Numbered from the stretch's first letter, positions 30,121 through 37,246 are shown. The stretch is 39,794 bases of DNA from a virus (IMGVR_UViG_3300046796_000064:1-39794); one strand, 5' to 3'. Program-made: numbers and translations. The notes: generated by a model from the letters alone, not told the origin.

Positions 30121-30179
30121 GATGCCGACTGGCGAGTGTCCTACTGAGTCTGAATGCACGCAGGCGAGGGAGGTGAAAG

Positions 30180-30479
30180 GTGAAACGAGCAATTATAGTT
30201 GCTTTATTGTTGTCGGGCACGGTATGGGCGCAGCAGTCGGTAAAAGACGCCCCTCCGAAGCCTGAATGGATTCCTGACCCAAGTGCCGGTCACTATGACT
30301 GTCCCGCTGGATGGATGGCCTATCAGAAGGCCGAGCCGCCTGTGTTGTGGGATGGTCCGGTGGCGGCGAGTGCGAGCTCCACTTCAGCCGTTTATATCAC
30401 GCCACCAAAGGACAAGAAGGGCCATTTGATCGGCGCTCAGCCACCGCCACCAATTTGCATTAAAGAACCGGCGATCTGA
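30180..30479 (+). CDS. Small secreted Pro-rich protein
   Basis: The protein has 99 residues and a GTG start behind GGGAGG. The N-terminus MKRAIIVALLLSGTVWAQ is a clear Sec signal peptide with a WAQ cleavage region. The mature part is Pro-rich with two Cys (HYDCPAGW and PPICIKEP) that may form a disulfide. No family is known. Its exported nature in the early arm is notable; it could act in the periplasm early in infection. Confidence 0.65.
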   Translation: MKRAIIVALLLSGTVWAQQSVKDAPPKPEWIPDPSAGHYDCPAGWMAYQKAEPPVLWDGPVAASASSTSAVYITPPKDKKGHLIGAQPPPPICIKEPAI

Positions 30480-30495
30480 CCCCACCGGGACATCG
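30480..30495 (+). repeat. Short repeat D, copy 2
   Basis: CCCCACCGGGACATCG, one mismatch from 29953-29968. It begins at the base after the preceding stop codon. Confidence 0.75.
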
Positions 30496-30503
30496 AAGGG
30501 AGG

Positions 30504-31505
30504 ATGCACTTGGCAATAATCCGATGCAACGATTGCGGCAGCGCTTTACTGTGCAACAAAACTGACGAAGGCTATCTCGTCCTTCACGACTGCAAGAACG
30601 GTAAAGCAGCGCGTGAAATGTGGGAGGCACGGGAGAAGGAACTCAAGGCTCCAGTCTGCAAGTGCGTCTGTCACGAATACCCGGACCACATGAAGCTACA
30701 GGACGCTTTGGAGGCGCTGAGATTTCATCAGGCCGAGACAGCCAAGTTGCAGGCCCAAGTGTACGCGCTGGAAAGCCAAATTGCGGAAGTCTGCCCTGAA
30801 GATACGGACATTCGTGAGCATGTTCGATTACTGCAATCGCTGATTGAAGGACATCGGGCGAAGATAAGCCAGTTGCAGGTCGATATCGCGGAACTGCGTG
30901 CTGGCGCGGCTGCGGTGATGGAGAAGGCAATCGCGCTTTGCCAACAGTATGCAGAACAATATAGCGATTATCGAAGCGGAGCCTCTTACTGTGCTCACAA
31001 ATTGGCTTTCCTCATCCCCGCCGATTCAGCCGCTGCGCTGGCCGAGGTGAAGTTGAAGGCGCGGCTGGAAGAAGCGGAGTGGTGGCACAAAATGCAATCT
31101 GGAGAACATCAATGTGTTCCAGTGAGAAACAATATTTTATATCTTGGCTGTGAACGGCTCGCACAGCTTCGCGCCGAAAAGGAACAACGAACAGGTTTCA
31201 AAATGTCGGAGTTGCTGGAGGCGCGGGAGAAGGAACTCAAGGCTCCGGGGCTGATCGAGCATATGCGTATGCTTCAAGATAGGAACAAGTTCCTACAGGC
31301 CGAGACAGCCAAGTTGCAGGCCGAGATCGCGGAACTCAAGGCTCCAATGAAGTGCGGACACCCTTACGCTTGTTGGGCACCCGGCGTAGTGGTGTTCGAT
31401 TCGATAGACGTATTGAATCGTGAGAAAACGAAGATGCCATACTGCGCGTGGTGTGCCGAGATCGCGGAACTCAATCGTAAGGTTTTCAAGGACTACCTGA
31501 AATGA
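30504..31505 (+). CDS. Mosaic coiled-coil protein with zinc-binding ends
   Basis: The protein has 333 residues from ATG 30504, which directly abuts GGGAGG. A TTG at 30510 has ideal 6-nt spacing and may be used. The N-terminal CNDCGSALLC and later CKCVCHEY look zinc-binding. Most of the length is heptad-like coiled coil (QAETAKLQAQ, ISQLQVDIAELRA). The C-terminal CGHPYACW and YCAWCAEI form a second zinc site. Internal DNA repeats (22 nt at 30631/31225, 27 nt at 30729/31296) encode EAREKELKAP and QAETAKLQA twice, so the gene seems to have grown by duplication. Function is unknown. Confidence 0.68.
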   Translation: MHLAIIRCNDCGSALLCNKTDEGYLVLHDCKNGKAAREMWEAREKELKAPVCKCVCHEYPDHMKLQDALEALRFHQAETAKLQAQVYALESQIAEVCPEDTDIREHVRLLQSLIEGHRAKISQLQVDIAELRAGAAAVMEKAIALCQQYAEQYSDYRSGASYCAHKLAFLIPADSAAALAEVKLKARLEEAEWWHKMQSGEHQCVPVRNNILYLGCERLAQLRAEKEQRTGFKMSELLEAREKELKAPGLIEHMRMLQDRNKFLQAETAKLQAEIAELKAPMKCGHPYACWAPGVVVFDSIDVLNREKTKMPYCAWCAEIAELNRKVFKDYLK

Positions 31506-31529
31506 AGTTGCGTGGCAAGGTAAAATGTA

Positions 31530-31592
31530 CTTAGTGACCAGGCGCGACCTTAGACGCGCAACACTAAGGGGCCGCTTTACCCCCGGCCCCTT
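31530..31592 (+). promoter_or_regulatory. Mutually exclusive hairpins before the lipoprotein gene
   Basis: CTTAGTG (31530-31536) pairs with CACTAAG (31562-31568), enclosing GCGCG (31542-31546) with CGCGC (31555-31559). AAGGGGCC (31566-31573) pairs perfectly with GGCCCCTT (31585-31592). The two outer stems share AAG (31566-31568), so full forms exclude each other. A pyrimidine run follows, but no proper T-tract. It could be a terminator remnant, an attenuator or an mRNA processing site. Confidence 0.45.
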
Positions 31593-31622
31593 CCTCCCTA
31601 CTTGGGAGAAACGGAGTAAACA

Positions 31623-32048
31623 TTGCGAAAGCTACTGATTCTACCCTTGTTACTGGCTCTTACGGGATGCTCTGATCCTTACGGGACTGCTGCCAAGCTC
31701 GCTCAGGACGTTGCCGTTACTGTGAATCAGGCCGATGTAACCGTGGATCAGTTCCGCGTGGCTGGTACGGTCTCTGCTGATGAAGAGCGGGCCATTCTGG
31801 GCTATCTATCCTCGCTGAATACCCTAGATGGCGCGTATATCGGATGCGTACAGGCAGCGCATGGCAATACGGGCACGGTGGGAGGGTTCACGGCTTGCGC
31901 TCAGAACCTAGCCTCATCCGTAGGCAATCCGGCCACACTTGCAGCCATCCACGTATCTAATCCAGATACGCAGGCAAAAGTTACGGCAATCGTTCAGGGA
32001 ATTGTGACGCTGGTGGATACGACTATCACCGCATTGAATGGAAAGTAA
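31623..32048 (+). CDS. Lipoprotein (lipobox LTGC)
   Basis: The protein has 141 residues. The TTG start has GGAG 7 nt upstream. MRKLLILPLLLALTGCSDPY is a lipoprotein signal with lipobox LTGC and acylated Cys16. The mature part is helical and small-residue-rich (AAKLAQDVAVTVNQADVTVD) with two more Cys. The residue after Cys is Ser, favouring outer-membrane sorting under the E. coli rule. It could block superinfection or stabilise the envelope, but that is inference. Confidence 0.7.
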   Translation: MRKLLILPLLLALTGCSDPYGTAAKLAQDVAVTVNQADVTVDQFRVAGTVSADEERAILGYLSSLNTLDGAYIGCVQAAHGNTGTVGGFTACAQNLASSVGNPATLAAIHVSNPDTQAKVTAIVQGIVTLVDTTITALNGK

Positions 32049-32059
32049 AGGAGATCACA

Positions 32060-32239
32060 TTGGACCCTATCGCTACAATTAACGAAGCTCTCGCAGCCTT
32101 GGACGCCCTGCTGAATATTATAAATGCCATTCGTGGTCAGGCTGGACTGTCAGGGGATCAGATTATCGCCGCAGCCAAAGACCAGACACTAGCCAACAGC
32201 GAACAGATTCAACAATTGCTGGCCAATCTTCCTAAGTAA
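32060..32239 (+). CDS. 59-residue helical protein, partner of the lipoprotein
   Basis: TTG at 32060 has AGGAG 6 nt upstream. It begins MDPIATINEALAALDALLNI and continues with DQIIAAAKDQTLANSEQIQQ. It consists of two helices, amphipathic. It is the last gene of the rightward arm and starts 11 nt after the lipoprotein stop. It is short and non-ATG, so easily missed. Function is unknown. Confidence 0.6.
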   Translation: MDPIATINEALAALDALLNIINAIRGQAGLSGDQIIAAAKDQTLANSEQIQQLLANLPK

Positions 32240-32257
32240 CGATAAGGTGTCTTATAA

Positions 32258-32296
32258 TGGACCATATCTCGGTTAAGGTCCATCATTACGGACCTT
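32258..32296. terminator. Convergent terminator region with alternative stems
   Basis: TGGACC (32258-32263) can pair with GGTCCA (32277-32282). Alternatively AAGGTCC (32275-32281) pairs perfectly with GGACCTT (32290-32296). They exclude each other. The second stem overlaps the stop of the leftward gene ending at 32295. It lies exactly where the two arms of the genome meet. T-runs are short on both strands. Confidence 0.55.
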
Positions 32297-32573
32297 ATTC
32301 CCCAAAGTAAACAGCCTTAAGCTCCAGAACCGCATTACCGCACAGGAACTGTACCTCCCTGTCCTCATGCTCCGCGAATCCCTTATCTACCGTGGTCTGG
32401 GTGCAATTGACGGTGGATTCCTCTATGTGCCCAGACTTCAGCTTCAGGATTAATTGGGGAGCAGTGTACGGGCGAGCAACAATCATGTTGCCCTTTATTC
32501 TCTGTATATGGACAGGGAAAGAGCCATCACCTGGCAGCGAGCTGACGATTAACAACAGGACAGTGAACTTCAT
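32295..32573 (-). CDS. Small secreted protein, last gene of the leftward arm
   Basis: The protein has 92 residues from the ATG at 32573; a TTG at 32585 adds four. MKFTVLLLIVSSLPGDGS is signal-like but short of a classic cleavage site. The mature part is beta-rich (VHIQRIKGNMIVARPYT) with two Cys (STVNCTQ and VQFLCGN) that may form a disulfide. It overlaps the zinc-ribbon gene before it by 47 nt. Function is unknown. Confidence 0.55.
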   Translation of the reverse strand: MKFTVLLLIVSSLPGDGSFPVHIQRIKGNMIVARPYTAPQLILKLKSGHIEESTVNCTQTTVDKGFAEHEDREVQFLCGNAVLELKAVYFGE

Positions 32574-32676
32574 ACCTCTTCGCAATCACAAAGTCAGCAC
32601 GTCCGCAGGGGCAGCGAAGCATCTCTGGTTTCTTGGCCATTAGCTCACGGTAGCAATAGGGACAGGTAATCTTCAC
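32527..32676 (-). CDS. 49-residue zinc-ribbon protein
   Basis: GTG at 32676 has GGGG 7 nt upstream. The protein is MKITCPYCYRELMAKKPEML, then RCPCGRADFVIAKRYEVHCP. CxxC and CxC pairs separated by 13 residues form a compact zinc ribbon. It lies 11 nt after the metallophosphoesterase stop and overlaps the next gene's start. Target unknown. Confidence 0.6.
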   Translation of the reverse strand: MKITCPYCYRELMAKKPEMLRCPCGRADFVIAKRYEVHCPVVNRQLAAR

Positions 32677-32687
32677 GGATTTTCCCC

Positions 32688-33563
32688 TTATCGAATGGTG
32701 GTTTCGAACTTGCCGGAAGGCTCTAAGATAGTTCGAAGCATAATTGTATCACTAGGGGAAAGGCCCATAACTTCAGCATATCCGCCAAAGAAATCGAGGA
32801 AGCTGGAAGACATTCCACCAAAGCACTTCTCCAGCTTGATATTGTTCTGTCCGGGCATCCTTGTAGGCGTGGCGCAGGGCAGCAGGATGCAATCGTGGAG
32901 GTGGCCAACGAGGTAAAGGTGCGATCCGGGGAATCGAGTCATGAAGTGGTATATCATCATGGCCTTGGCACCCTTGGTCTTGGCGTTACCAGATCCATGC
33001 CAGAGATGGACCTTGAAACTTTTCCAGCGTCCGTAATTTATGTCTATGAACTGCTGGCCAGAGCTGTAGGGGATCTTCAGCAGGTAGGCGATCATTAGGC
33101 CAATATCACCAAAGGTCTTAAGGCCCCTACGTTCATGATTCCCTCCGACATAGCCCAGAATACGGTGACGCATGGGGGCTACCAACTCGCAGAACTGGTA
33201 AACCTGCCCTTGGGGCCCGCAGATGTTCTCCCACGGCTGTCCTGGTGATAGCACGGTGGCAGCGTCAATCATGTCACCGCCGAAGACTACGAAGCGGTTG
33301 GGCTTATCCAGAATCCAGTTGCAGTATTTCTTGAATTGGGGAATGTTGCAGTTGACATGCCCGAACTGCACGTCGGTAATGTGGATTATTTCTATGGTCT
33401 TGAACTCGGTGGGATCGAACTTCCAGGTTACGTATTTGTTTTCACGGCCATAGGCCATTCCGAGAGAAGGTTGTGCGGCGTATTCTTGAAGGGAGTTTTC
33501 TAAAGTAGTGAGGGCGTCTAATGTAGAGGGGGAAAGCTTCTTTCTTGGAATCAGTTCAGTCAT
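32688..33563 (-). CDS. Calcineurin-like metallophosphoesterase
   Basis: The protein has 291 residues. Metal-binding motifs appear in order: HITDVQFGH (Asp64, His69), FGGDMID (Asp97), GGNHE (Asn142, His143), HGSG (His189) and GHLHD (His221, His223). This is the complete two-metal set of calcineurin-type phosphoesterases, active on nucleic acids, nucleotides or phosphoproteins. Phage relatives include DNA-repair-like and signalling-nucleotide-cleaving enzymes. Placement in the lysis/secreted block is unusual. It is coupled to the upstream gene (ATGA). Substrate unknown. Confidence 0.82.
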   Translation of the reverse strand: MTELIPRKKLSPSTLDALTTLENSLQEYAAQPSLGMAYGRENKYVTWKFDPTEFKTIEIIHITDVQFGHVNCNIPQFKKYCNWILDKPNRFVVFGGDMIDAATVLSPGQPWENICGPQGQVYQFCELVAPMRHRILGYVGGNHERRGLKTFGDIGLMIAYLLKIPYSSGQQFIDINYGRWKSFKVHLWHGSGNAKTKGAKAMMIYHFMTRFPGSHLYLVGHLHDCILLPCATPTRMPGQNNIKLEKCFGGMSSSFLDFFGGYAEVMGLSPSDTIMLRTILEPSGKFETTIR

Positions 33564-33769
33564 ATTTTGTTAGCCTGAATCCTTTTAGCTGTCCTATTGG
33601 ATACTTGTCTTAAAGCGTTCCATACTTTGTATCTGGGCAACTGCCACAATCGCTGATGGGCCTTACGGGACAGTCGGTTATGGCACCTGCAACATATCCT
33701 TGCCGACCTACAGAGCTTCCTGCGGGACGGCAGAACCTTTCTCTCGTGGCATCTGTAACAAAGAATCAA
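33560..33769 (-). CDS. Small basic zinc-finger-like protein
   Basis: The protein has 69 residues from TTG at 33769, overlapping the endolysin stop (TTGA). CYRCHERKVLPSRRKLC and ICCRCHNRLSRKAH give CxxC/CxxC pairs with many Arg/Lys. It resembles HNH-flanking or ribosomal-type ribbons. It is coupled at both ends (TTGA, ATGA). Nucleic-acid binding is likely from charge; the role is unknown. Confidence 0.58.
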   Translation of the reverse strand: MILCYRCHERKVLPSRRKLCRSARICCRCHNRLSRKAHQRLWQLPRYKVWNALRQVSNRTAKRIQANKI

Positions 33770-34260
33770 GCGTCTAATCCCGTGTCATCCCACACCGCTT
33801 CTTGTCCTCCGGTCTCATAAGCTGCCCTTACCGCATCGTCTGGGCTTACCGGGAGTCGTCCTGTGAGTTGGAAGTGTGGGTAGTCTGGAAAGGTTCTCCA
33901 TTTGGCACCTGCAACAAGCCCAACGGATTCACCAACAGCCACGATACGTTTCCAAGCTGGATGACTTGCATTCCAGTCGGGTATTCCGTTGTCGAATGGG
34001 GCAACATCGGCTGCGAGACCGTAATTGTGCCAACTGGTTCCTGGTTTGGCATGGGTAACAACCAATGACTTACTGACCACATTTCCATTTGCGTCCCTAC
34101 CTTCAGCGTACAATGCAGCCTGTTCCTTCCAAGATCTGAGAGCCGTAGTCACCCGAATAGTTATGTTCTCCAGTGCCAGAAGTTCAGCCATTGACCTGAC
34201 CTTCTCGGCCAGTGCGGGATGAACTTCAGCCAGAAGTTTCTCGGAGAAGGAGTCCATCAT
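33766..34260 (-). CDS. Endolysin, peptidase M15 (L-alanyl-D-glutamate or D-Ala-D-Ala type)
   Basis: The protein has 164 residues. TTALRSWKEQAALYAEGRD, THAKPGTSWHNYGLAADVAP with His78 and Asp85 as zinc ligands, and FPDYPHFQL with His129 match the HxxxxxxD...H set of M15 peptidases, as in T5 endolysin. It cuts peptidoglycan peptide stems. No signal peptide is seen, so release needs a holin. Two membrane-protein genes lie just upstream. The start is ATG at 34260 or 34257 in an ATGATG overlapping the previous stop. Confidence 0.85.
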   Translation of the reverse strand: MMDSFSEKLLAEVHPALAEKVRSMAELLALENITIRVTTALRSWKEQAALYAEGRDANGNVVSKSLVVTHAKPGTSWHNYGLAADVAPFDNGIPDWNASHPAWKRIVAVGESVGLVAGAKWRTFPDYPHFQLTGRLPVSPDDAVRAAYETGGQEAVWDDTGLDA

Positions 34261-34478
34261 AGCCGGATGTGGTCCACCTTGGTTTCGATTCTGGACAGAC
34301 TGTTCATAATGTCCCTGTGTCTGGCTTCGTACTCGTCCCTGGTTATGAACTTTGCTGCTATGGATTGACTGCTACTGCCATTGCCGTTCTTGCCGATCAG
34401 CGATTTGGCCCAATTCAATCCAAGGATAAGGCCCGCAACTACTCCACCACTAGCCCCACCGTTAACGATGTCGCTCAT
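34257..34478 (-). CDS. Small membrane protein with coiled coil, lysis-related
   Basis: The protein has 73 residues. One hydrophobic segment (GGASGGVVAGLILGLNWAKS) is followed by a linker and a charged coiled coil (ITRDEYEARHRDIMNSLSRI). It is adjacent to endolysin and holin candidates and overlaps both. It could be an antiholin, a small holin or an inner spanin-like factor. The choice is uncertain. Confidence 0.6.
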   Translation of the reverse strand: MSDIVNGGASGGVVAGLILGLNWAKSLIGKNGNGSSSQSIAAKFITRDEYEARHRDIMNSLSRIETKVDHIRL

Positions 34479-34783
34479 TCCAGCACCACAGGCTTGTGTA
34501 CTACTGGACTGGGAATTGAATTAGGTGTTGGATTGGGTGTTGGATCTGGAAGCGTGGGAGTAGGCGGCTGTCCATTAGCCGTCTGGCCGTCCGTACGGGC
34601 AATGCGTCCCGTTAAGATCAGGATGAGAGCGCCTATTACGGTTGAAACCTCCGTCTCTATCCACTTAAGCGTATCTCCATCTACGCTATGGTGGACCATA
34701 TGCATAATCAATAGTCCACCGATGATTACCAGGATGAATAGAAGAAGCTTGTCCGTGTTGTGGTTTATCCAAGAGTCTTTCAT
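34475..34783 (-). CDS. Holin candidate
   Basis: The protein has 102 residues. Two hydrophobic helices (LLLFILVIIGGLLIMHMV and VSTVIGALILILTG) with a charged loop between are followed by a Pro-rich tail (PPTPTLPDPTPNPTPN). Two-span membrane proteins next to an endolysin are usually holins. The Pro-rich tail might extend through or along the wall. ATGA coupling links it to the next gene. Confidence 0.62.
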   Translation of the reverse strand: MKDSWINHNTDKLLLFILVIIGGLLIMHMVHHSVDGDTLKWIETEVSTVIGALILILTGRIARTDGQTANGQPPTPTLPDPTPNPTPNSIPSPVVHKPVVLE

Positions 34784-34795
34784 GGGGTTCCCCTG

Positions 34796-35176
34796 TTATT
34801 TACTGACAACCGCCAGCCCCGACGGAGCCGCCGGTTTGTCCCCCAAAAAAAGTGCACTCACTTCATTTGAATTGGGAGATTCACCGAATTGGTTAGAGGC
34901 GCTGACCACGTAAAAGTAAGTCGTGCCAGCCGTGCCCGTAGTGTCGACGAAGCTGGTCTGCGTAGATGGGACTGTGGCAATCGTCACTTCTGTACCCGCG
35001 CTAGCGGATCGCTTGACGTTGTATGTAGCCACTGCACCGCCCGTGGTGGGAGCCGTCCAAGACAGCGTGTTACTGTGCGTTCCTTGACTTTGCCCGATTC
35101 TTGGCCAAAACACGATCAATGCGATGACTGCCAGAAATATTACTGTTGAGGTGAATCTGGAACGATTCGAAACCAT
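34796..35176 (-). CDS. Membrane-anchored or secreted fibronectin-III protein
   Basis: The protein has 126 residues from ATG 35176, with GGAGG about 6 nt upstream; this excludes the TTG at 35191. MVSNRSRFTSTVIFLAVIAL continues to IVFWPRIGQSQG, a signal peptide or anchor. The mature part is a single FN3 domain: NTLSWTAPTTGGAVATYNVK, then TYFYVVSASNQFGESPNSNE, with the typical W and Y positions. FN3 domains on phage products often aid weak carbohydrate binding. It belongs to the exported group in this half of the genome. Confidence 0.75.
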   Translation of the reverse strand: MVSNRSRFTSTVIFLAVIALIVFWPRIGQSQGTHSNTLSWTAPTTGGAVATYNVKRSASAGTEVTIATVPSTQTSFVDTTGTAGTTYFYVVSASNQFGESPNSNEVSALFLGDKPAAPSGLAVVSK

Positions 35177-35327
35177 GACCTTCCTCCACAAGTTGAGATA
35201 GTCTTACAAGATCAATCTTGATATTTGCCGAGTGCTCAACCAGTTCTTCGTAGTGCGGACTGCAATAATCGTGCCCATCAAATTCGTGATTCGCGAATCC
35301 TGAACAGAAGCGGCACCTAAAAAGCAT
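35070..35327 (-). CDS. Possible small zinc-binding protein overlapping the FN3 gene
   Basis: The protein has 85 residues from ATG 35327, with GGAAG close upstream. MLFRCRFCSGFANHEFDGHD and YCSPHYEELVEHSANIKIDL form a CxxC...CxxH pattern. The C-terminal 35 codons overlap the FN3 gene by 107 nt, which is longer than usual here, so the end may be poorly constrained. The start overlaps the barrel-protein stop by 11 nt. Confidence 0.45.
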   Translation of the reverse strand: MLFRCRFCSGFANHEFDGHDYCSPHYEELVEHSANIKIDLVRLSQLVEEGHGFESFQIHLNSNISGSHRIDRVLAKNRAKSRNAQ

Positions 35328-36183
35328 TTGCTTCCGTTGCCCTACGCCTTGGAAACTCCATAGACAGAATGCTGCTGAATGCTCCGCTACTGGCTCCTGA
35401 CCGTGGGCATGTAGTGGGTCCATATGTGCCATCGCATTGCGGATTGCCCTGGGTCAGTACATGGCCAATCTTGAAGTCAAATGACAGGCGAAAGCAGAAA
35501 TTCAAGTGGCAAGCTACTCGCATATCCAGATTAAACTGCCCTGCCTTAAGGTGTGCACTTTCAGTGCCCGTAGCATCAATGCCATTCTGTAATTGGGTGA
35601 GGTAATCGAAGGTGAATCGCATTGGTATTCCGGGCTTGGCTGTACGGTAGGTAATTCCGCCCGCTGCGTATTCGGCGTGCTTGCTGATTGAGACCTTGTA
35701 GTTGGAGTATTCAACATTGCCATTAACCCCCACAGACTGCGTAATCCAGCCAATACCGCCCGCATAGACCTGATTGGCCCAGCCATTACCGAGGGCTATG
35801 TGCTGCTCTATGGGTGAGAAGTTATCCTTCAGGTCCAGTTCGAAGTGCCGCGTAATAGGCCATTCCAGGGCCACGGAGGGGCCAAAGAAGAGATTCCCGA
35901 AGCTGCTACCCATATTGGCCCCAACTAATGCCCTGAAGCCCCCAGAAGGAGCTGTAACGATAGGGCCAAGGTCATATACAAATGGGGCGGTGGTTGGTGC
36001 TACTCCCTGCTCATTGAAAGTGAAGCAGGACATATCCGCAGAGCAGATTAATGCGGGCTGGAAAGTCTTGGATTGCTGACAATTATTGTCACATTCCAAG
36101 GATGCCTGAGCAAATGCGGGGGAAATACAGAAAAGAGCAACTAAAAGGACTTCGCCTGACTTTCTCCGTAACCAAGGTGCCAT
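35317..36183 (-). CDS. Putative outer-membrane beta-barrel protein
   Basis: The protein has 288 residues. A basic start (MAPWLRRKSGEVLLV) and ALFCISPAFAQ form a Sec signal peptide. The mature part has a Cys-bearing N-terminal segment, then alternating amphipathic strands of about ten residues with Gly/aromatic girdles: GGFRALVGANMGSSF, NLFFGPSVALEWPI, HFELDLKDNF, GGITYRTAKPGIPMRFTFDY, CFRLSFDFKIGHVLTQ and a near-terminal FSSILSMEFP. This is the look of an 8-10 stranded outer-membrane barrel. A barrel would place a phage protein in the host outer membrane, perhaps for receptor masking. Homology is not established. Confidence 0.6.
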   Translation of the reverse strand: MAPWLRRKSGEVLLVALFCISPAFAQASLECDNNCQQSKTFQPALICSADMSCFTFNEQGVAPTTAPFVYDLGPIVTAPSGGFRALVGANMGSSFGNLFFGPSVALEWPITRHFELDLKDNFSPIEQHIALGNGWANQVYAGGIGWITQSVGVNGNVEYSNYKVSISKHAEYAAGGITYRTAKPGIPMRFTFDYLTQLQNGIDATGTESAHLKAGQFNLDMRVACHLNFCFRLSFDFKIGHVLTQGNPQCDGTYGPTTCPRSGASSGAFSSILSMEFPRRRATEANAF

Positions 36184-36211
36184 GTACTGATTTTATATGC
36201 TGTAGCAAGTA

Positions 36212-37240
36212 CTAGGACTTAGTGCAGTAGATCACCTTTACGAAGGCGGAGCGATTATCCATGCTATTTAAAGTGCCTGTCACGGATGATGTTCCGTTAG
36301 TTCCCGTGGCAGTTAGTGTGTGGGTATGTGTCCCCAATGCGCTGCCCGTGAACGTCTCTGCGGGTATGGTGGAAGTGGCGTTAGTTGGGACTCCGGCAGG
36401 CCATGCAACGGTACCCGCTGGCGTGAAGGCTGCGGTTCCGTTTGTCCCAGCAGGAGTGATGGACGCCACACCCCCAGATGGATTGGCGCTAGTAGCAGTG
36501 ATGGAGTCCCCTGCGGTGATGGCTCGTGCGCTACCGCCGGTCGCAGTGCTGGTCATAACGTGTGTTCCGGTCGTGGCCGCCGTGGTGCCGCCCTGCACAA
36601 GCGAAGTAACTGTGATTGTGTGCGTGTGGTTGATGACGCTTGAAAACGGGGTGCCTGTGAACGTCTCCGCGGGAACTGTCCCAGCGCCGCCCGTGAATGT
36701 AGGCACGCCCGCAGGCCACGACACAACTTGTGCAGGTCCAGTTACGGTGCCATTCGTTCCCGCCGGGGTGCCCGCACTTACTGCTGAAGTAGTGGCGCTA
36801 GACCCAGTAAATGCTTGGGCTGCTGCCGTGAGAGTAGCTACCGTGGGCGTAACCGTATTGGCCCCTCCAGTTGCTCCAATATCTCCATTCGCTGCGACCG
36901 TGCCAAGCGGCATGGCTGCATTCAGCGCAGAAACTTCTGTGTATCCAGATGGGCAAGATCCAGAGACCACCATTGCAGTAAGACCGGACGGAACTCCACC
37001 GGCCGCTGAATCATCGACCCACGCTACTCCCGTGCATGTCCAGAGGTGTCCATTACTTGACTGAATGTAAACACTTCCAGGTGCATATGTGCTGGAAGTC
37101 CCGCAATTGGTTGGCGCTCCCGTTCCACTGCCTATAGACGTATTGGGAAGCTGGGCAAGCGCGGTCATGGAAAGCGGATTACGCACCAGCGCCAGAAAAA
37201 GAGCGAAGCAAGCAATCGTGAATGTGGCTTTATTTAGCAT
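36212..37240 (-). CDS. Exported tail-collar-like fibre protein with internal repeat
   Basis: The protein has 342 residues. The N-terminus (MLNKATFTIACFALFLALVR, ending SMTALAQLP) is a Sec signal. Next come CPSGYTEVSALNAAMPLGTV and DIGATGGANTV, then Thr/Ala/Gly-rich strands, and a final NRSAFVKVIYCTKS, the layout of collar-type fibre ends (PxGY...G...TGG...THTH...VIYC). A unit with GTNGT, WPAGVPT, AETFTG and HTHT occurs twice (first centred near residue 190, second near 295). Such domains usually bind surface sugars. Confidence 0.68.
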   Translation of the reverse strand: MLNKATFTIACFALFLALVRNPLSMTALAQLPNTSIGSGTGAPTNCGTSSTYAPGSVYIQSSNGHLWTCTGVAWVDDSAAGGVPSGLTAMVVSGSCPSGYTEVSALNAAMPLGTVAANGDIGATGGANTVTPTVATLTAAAQAFTGSSATTSAVSAGTPAGTNGTVTGPAQVVSWPAGVPTFTGGAGTVPAETFTGTPFSSVINHTHTITVTSLVQGGTTAATTGTHVMTSTATGGSARAITAGDSITATSANPSGGVASITPAGTNGTAAFTPAGTVAWPAGVPTNATSTIPAETFTGSALGTHTHTLTATGTNGTSSVTGTLNSMDNRSAFVKVIYCTKS

Positions 37241-37246
37241 AATTCC

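Noticed and set aside
29986-30192. Minus-strand 68-codon frame in the 29.95-30.18 kb gap
   Set aside because: No start signal and opposite direction to all neighbours.
36261-37064. Plus-strand frame opposite the collar-like gene
   Set aside because: It mirrors Thr/Gly/Ala-rich coding on the minus strand and its Val/Pro-rich translation looks like a shadow.
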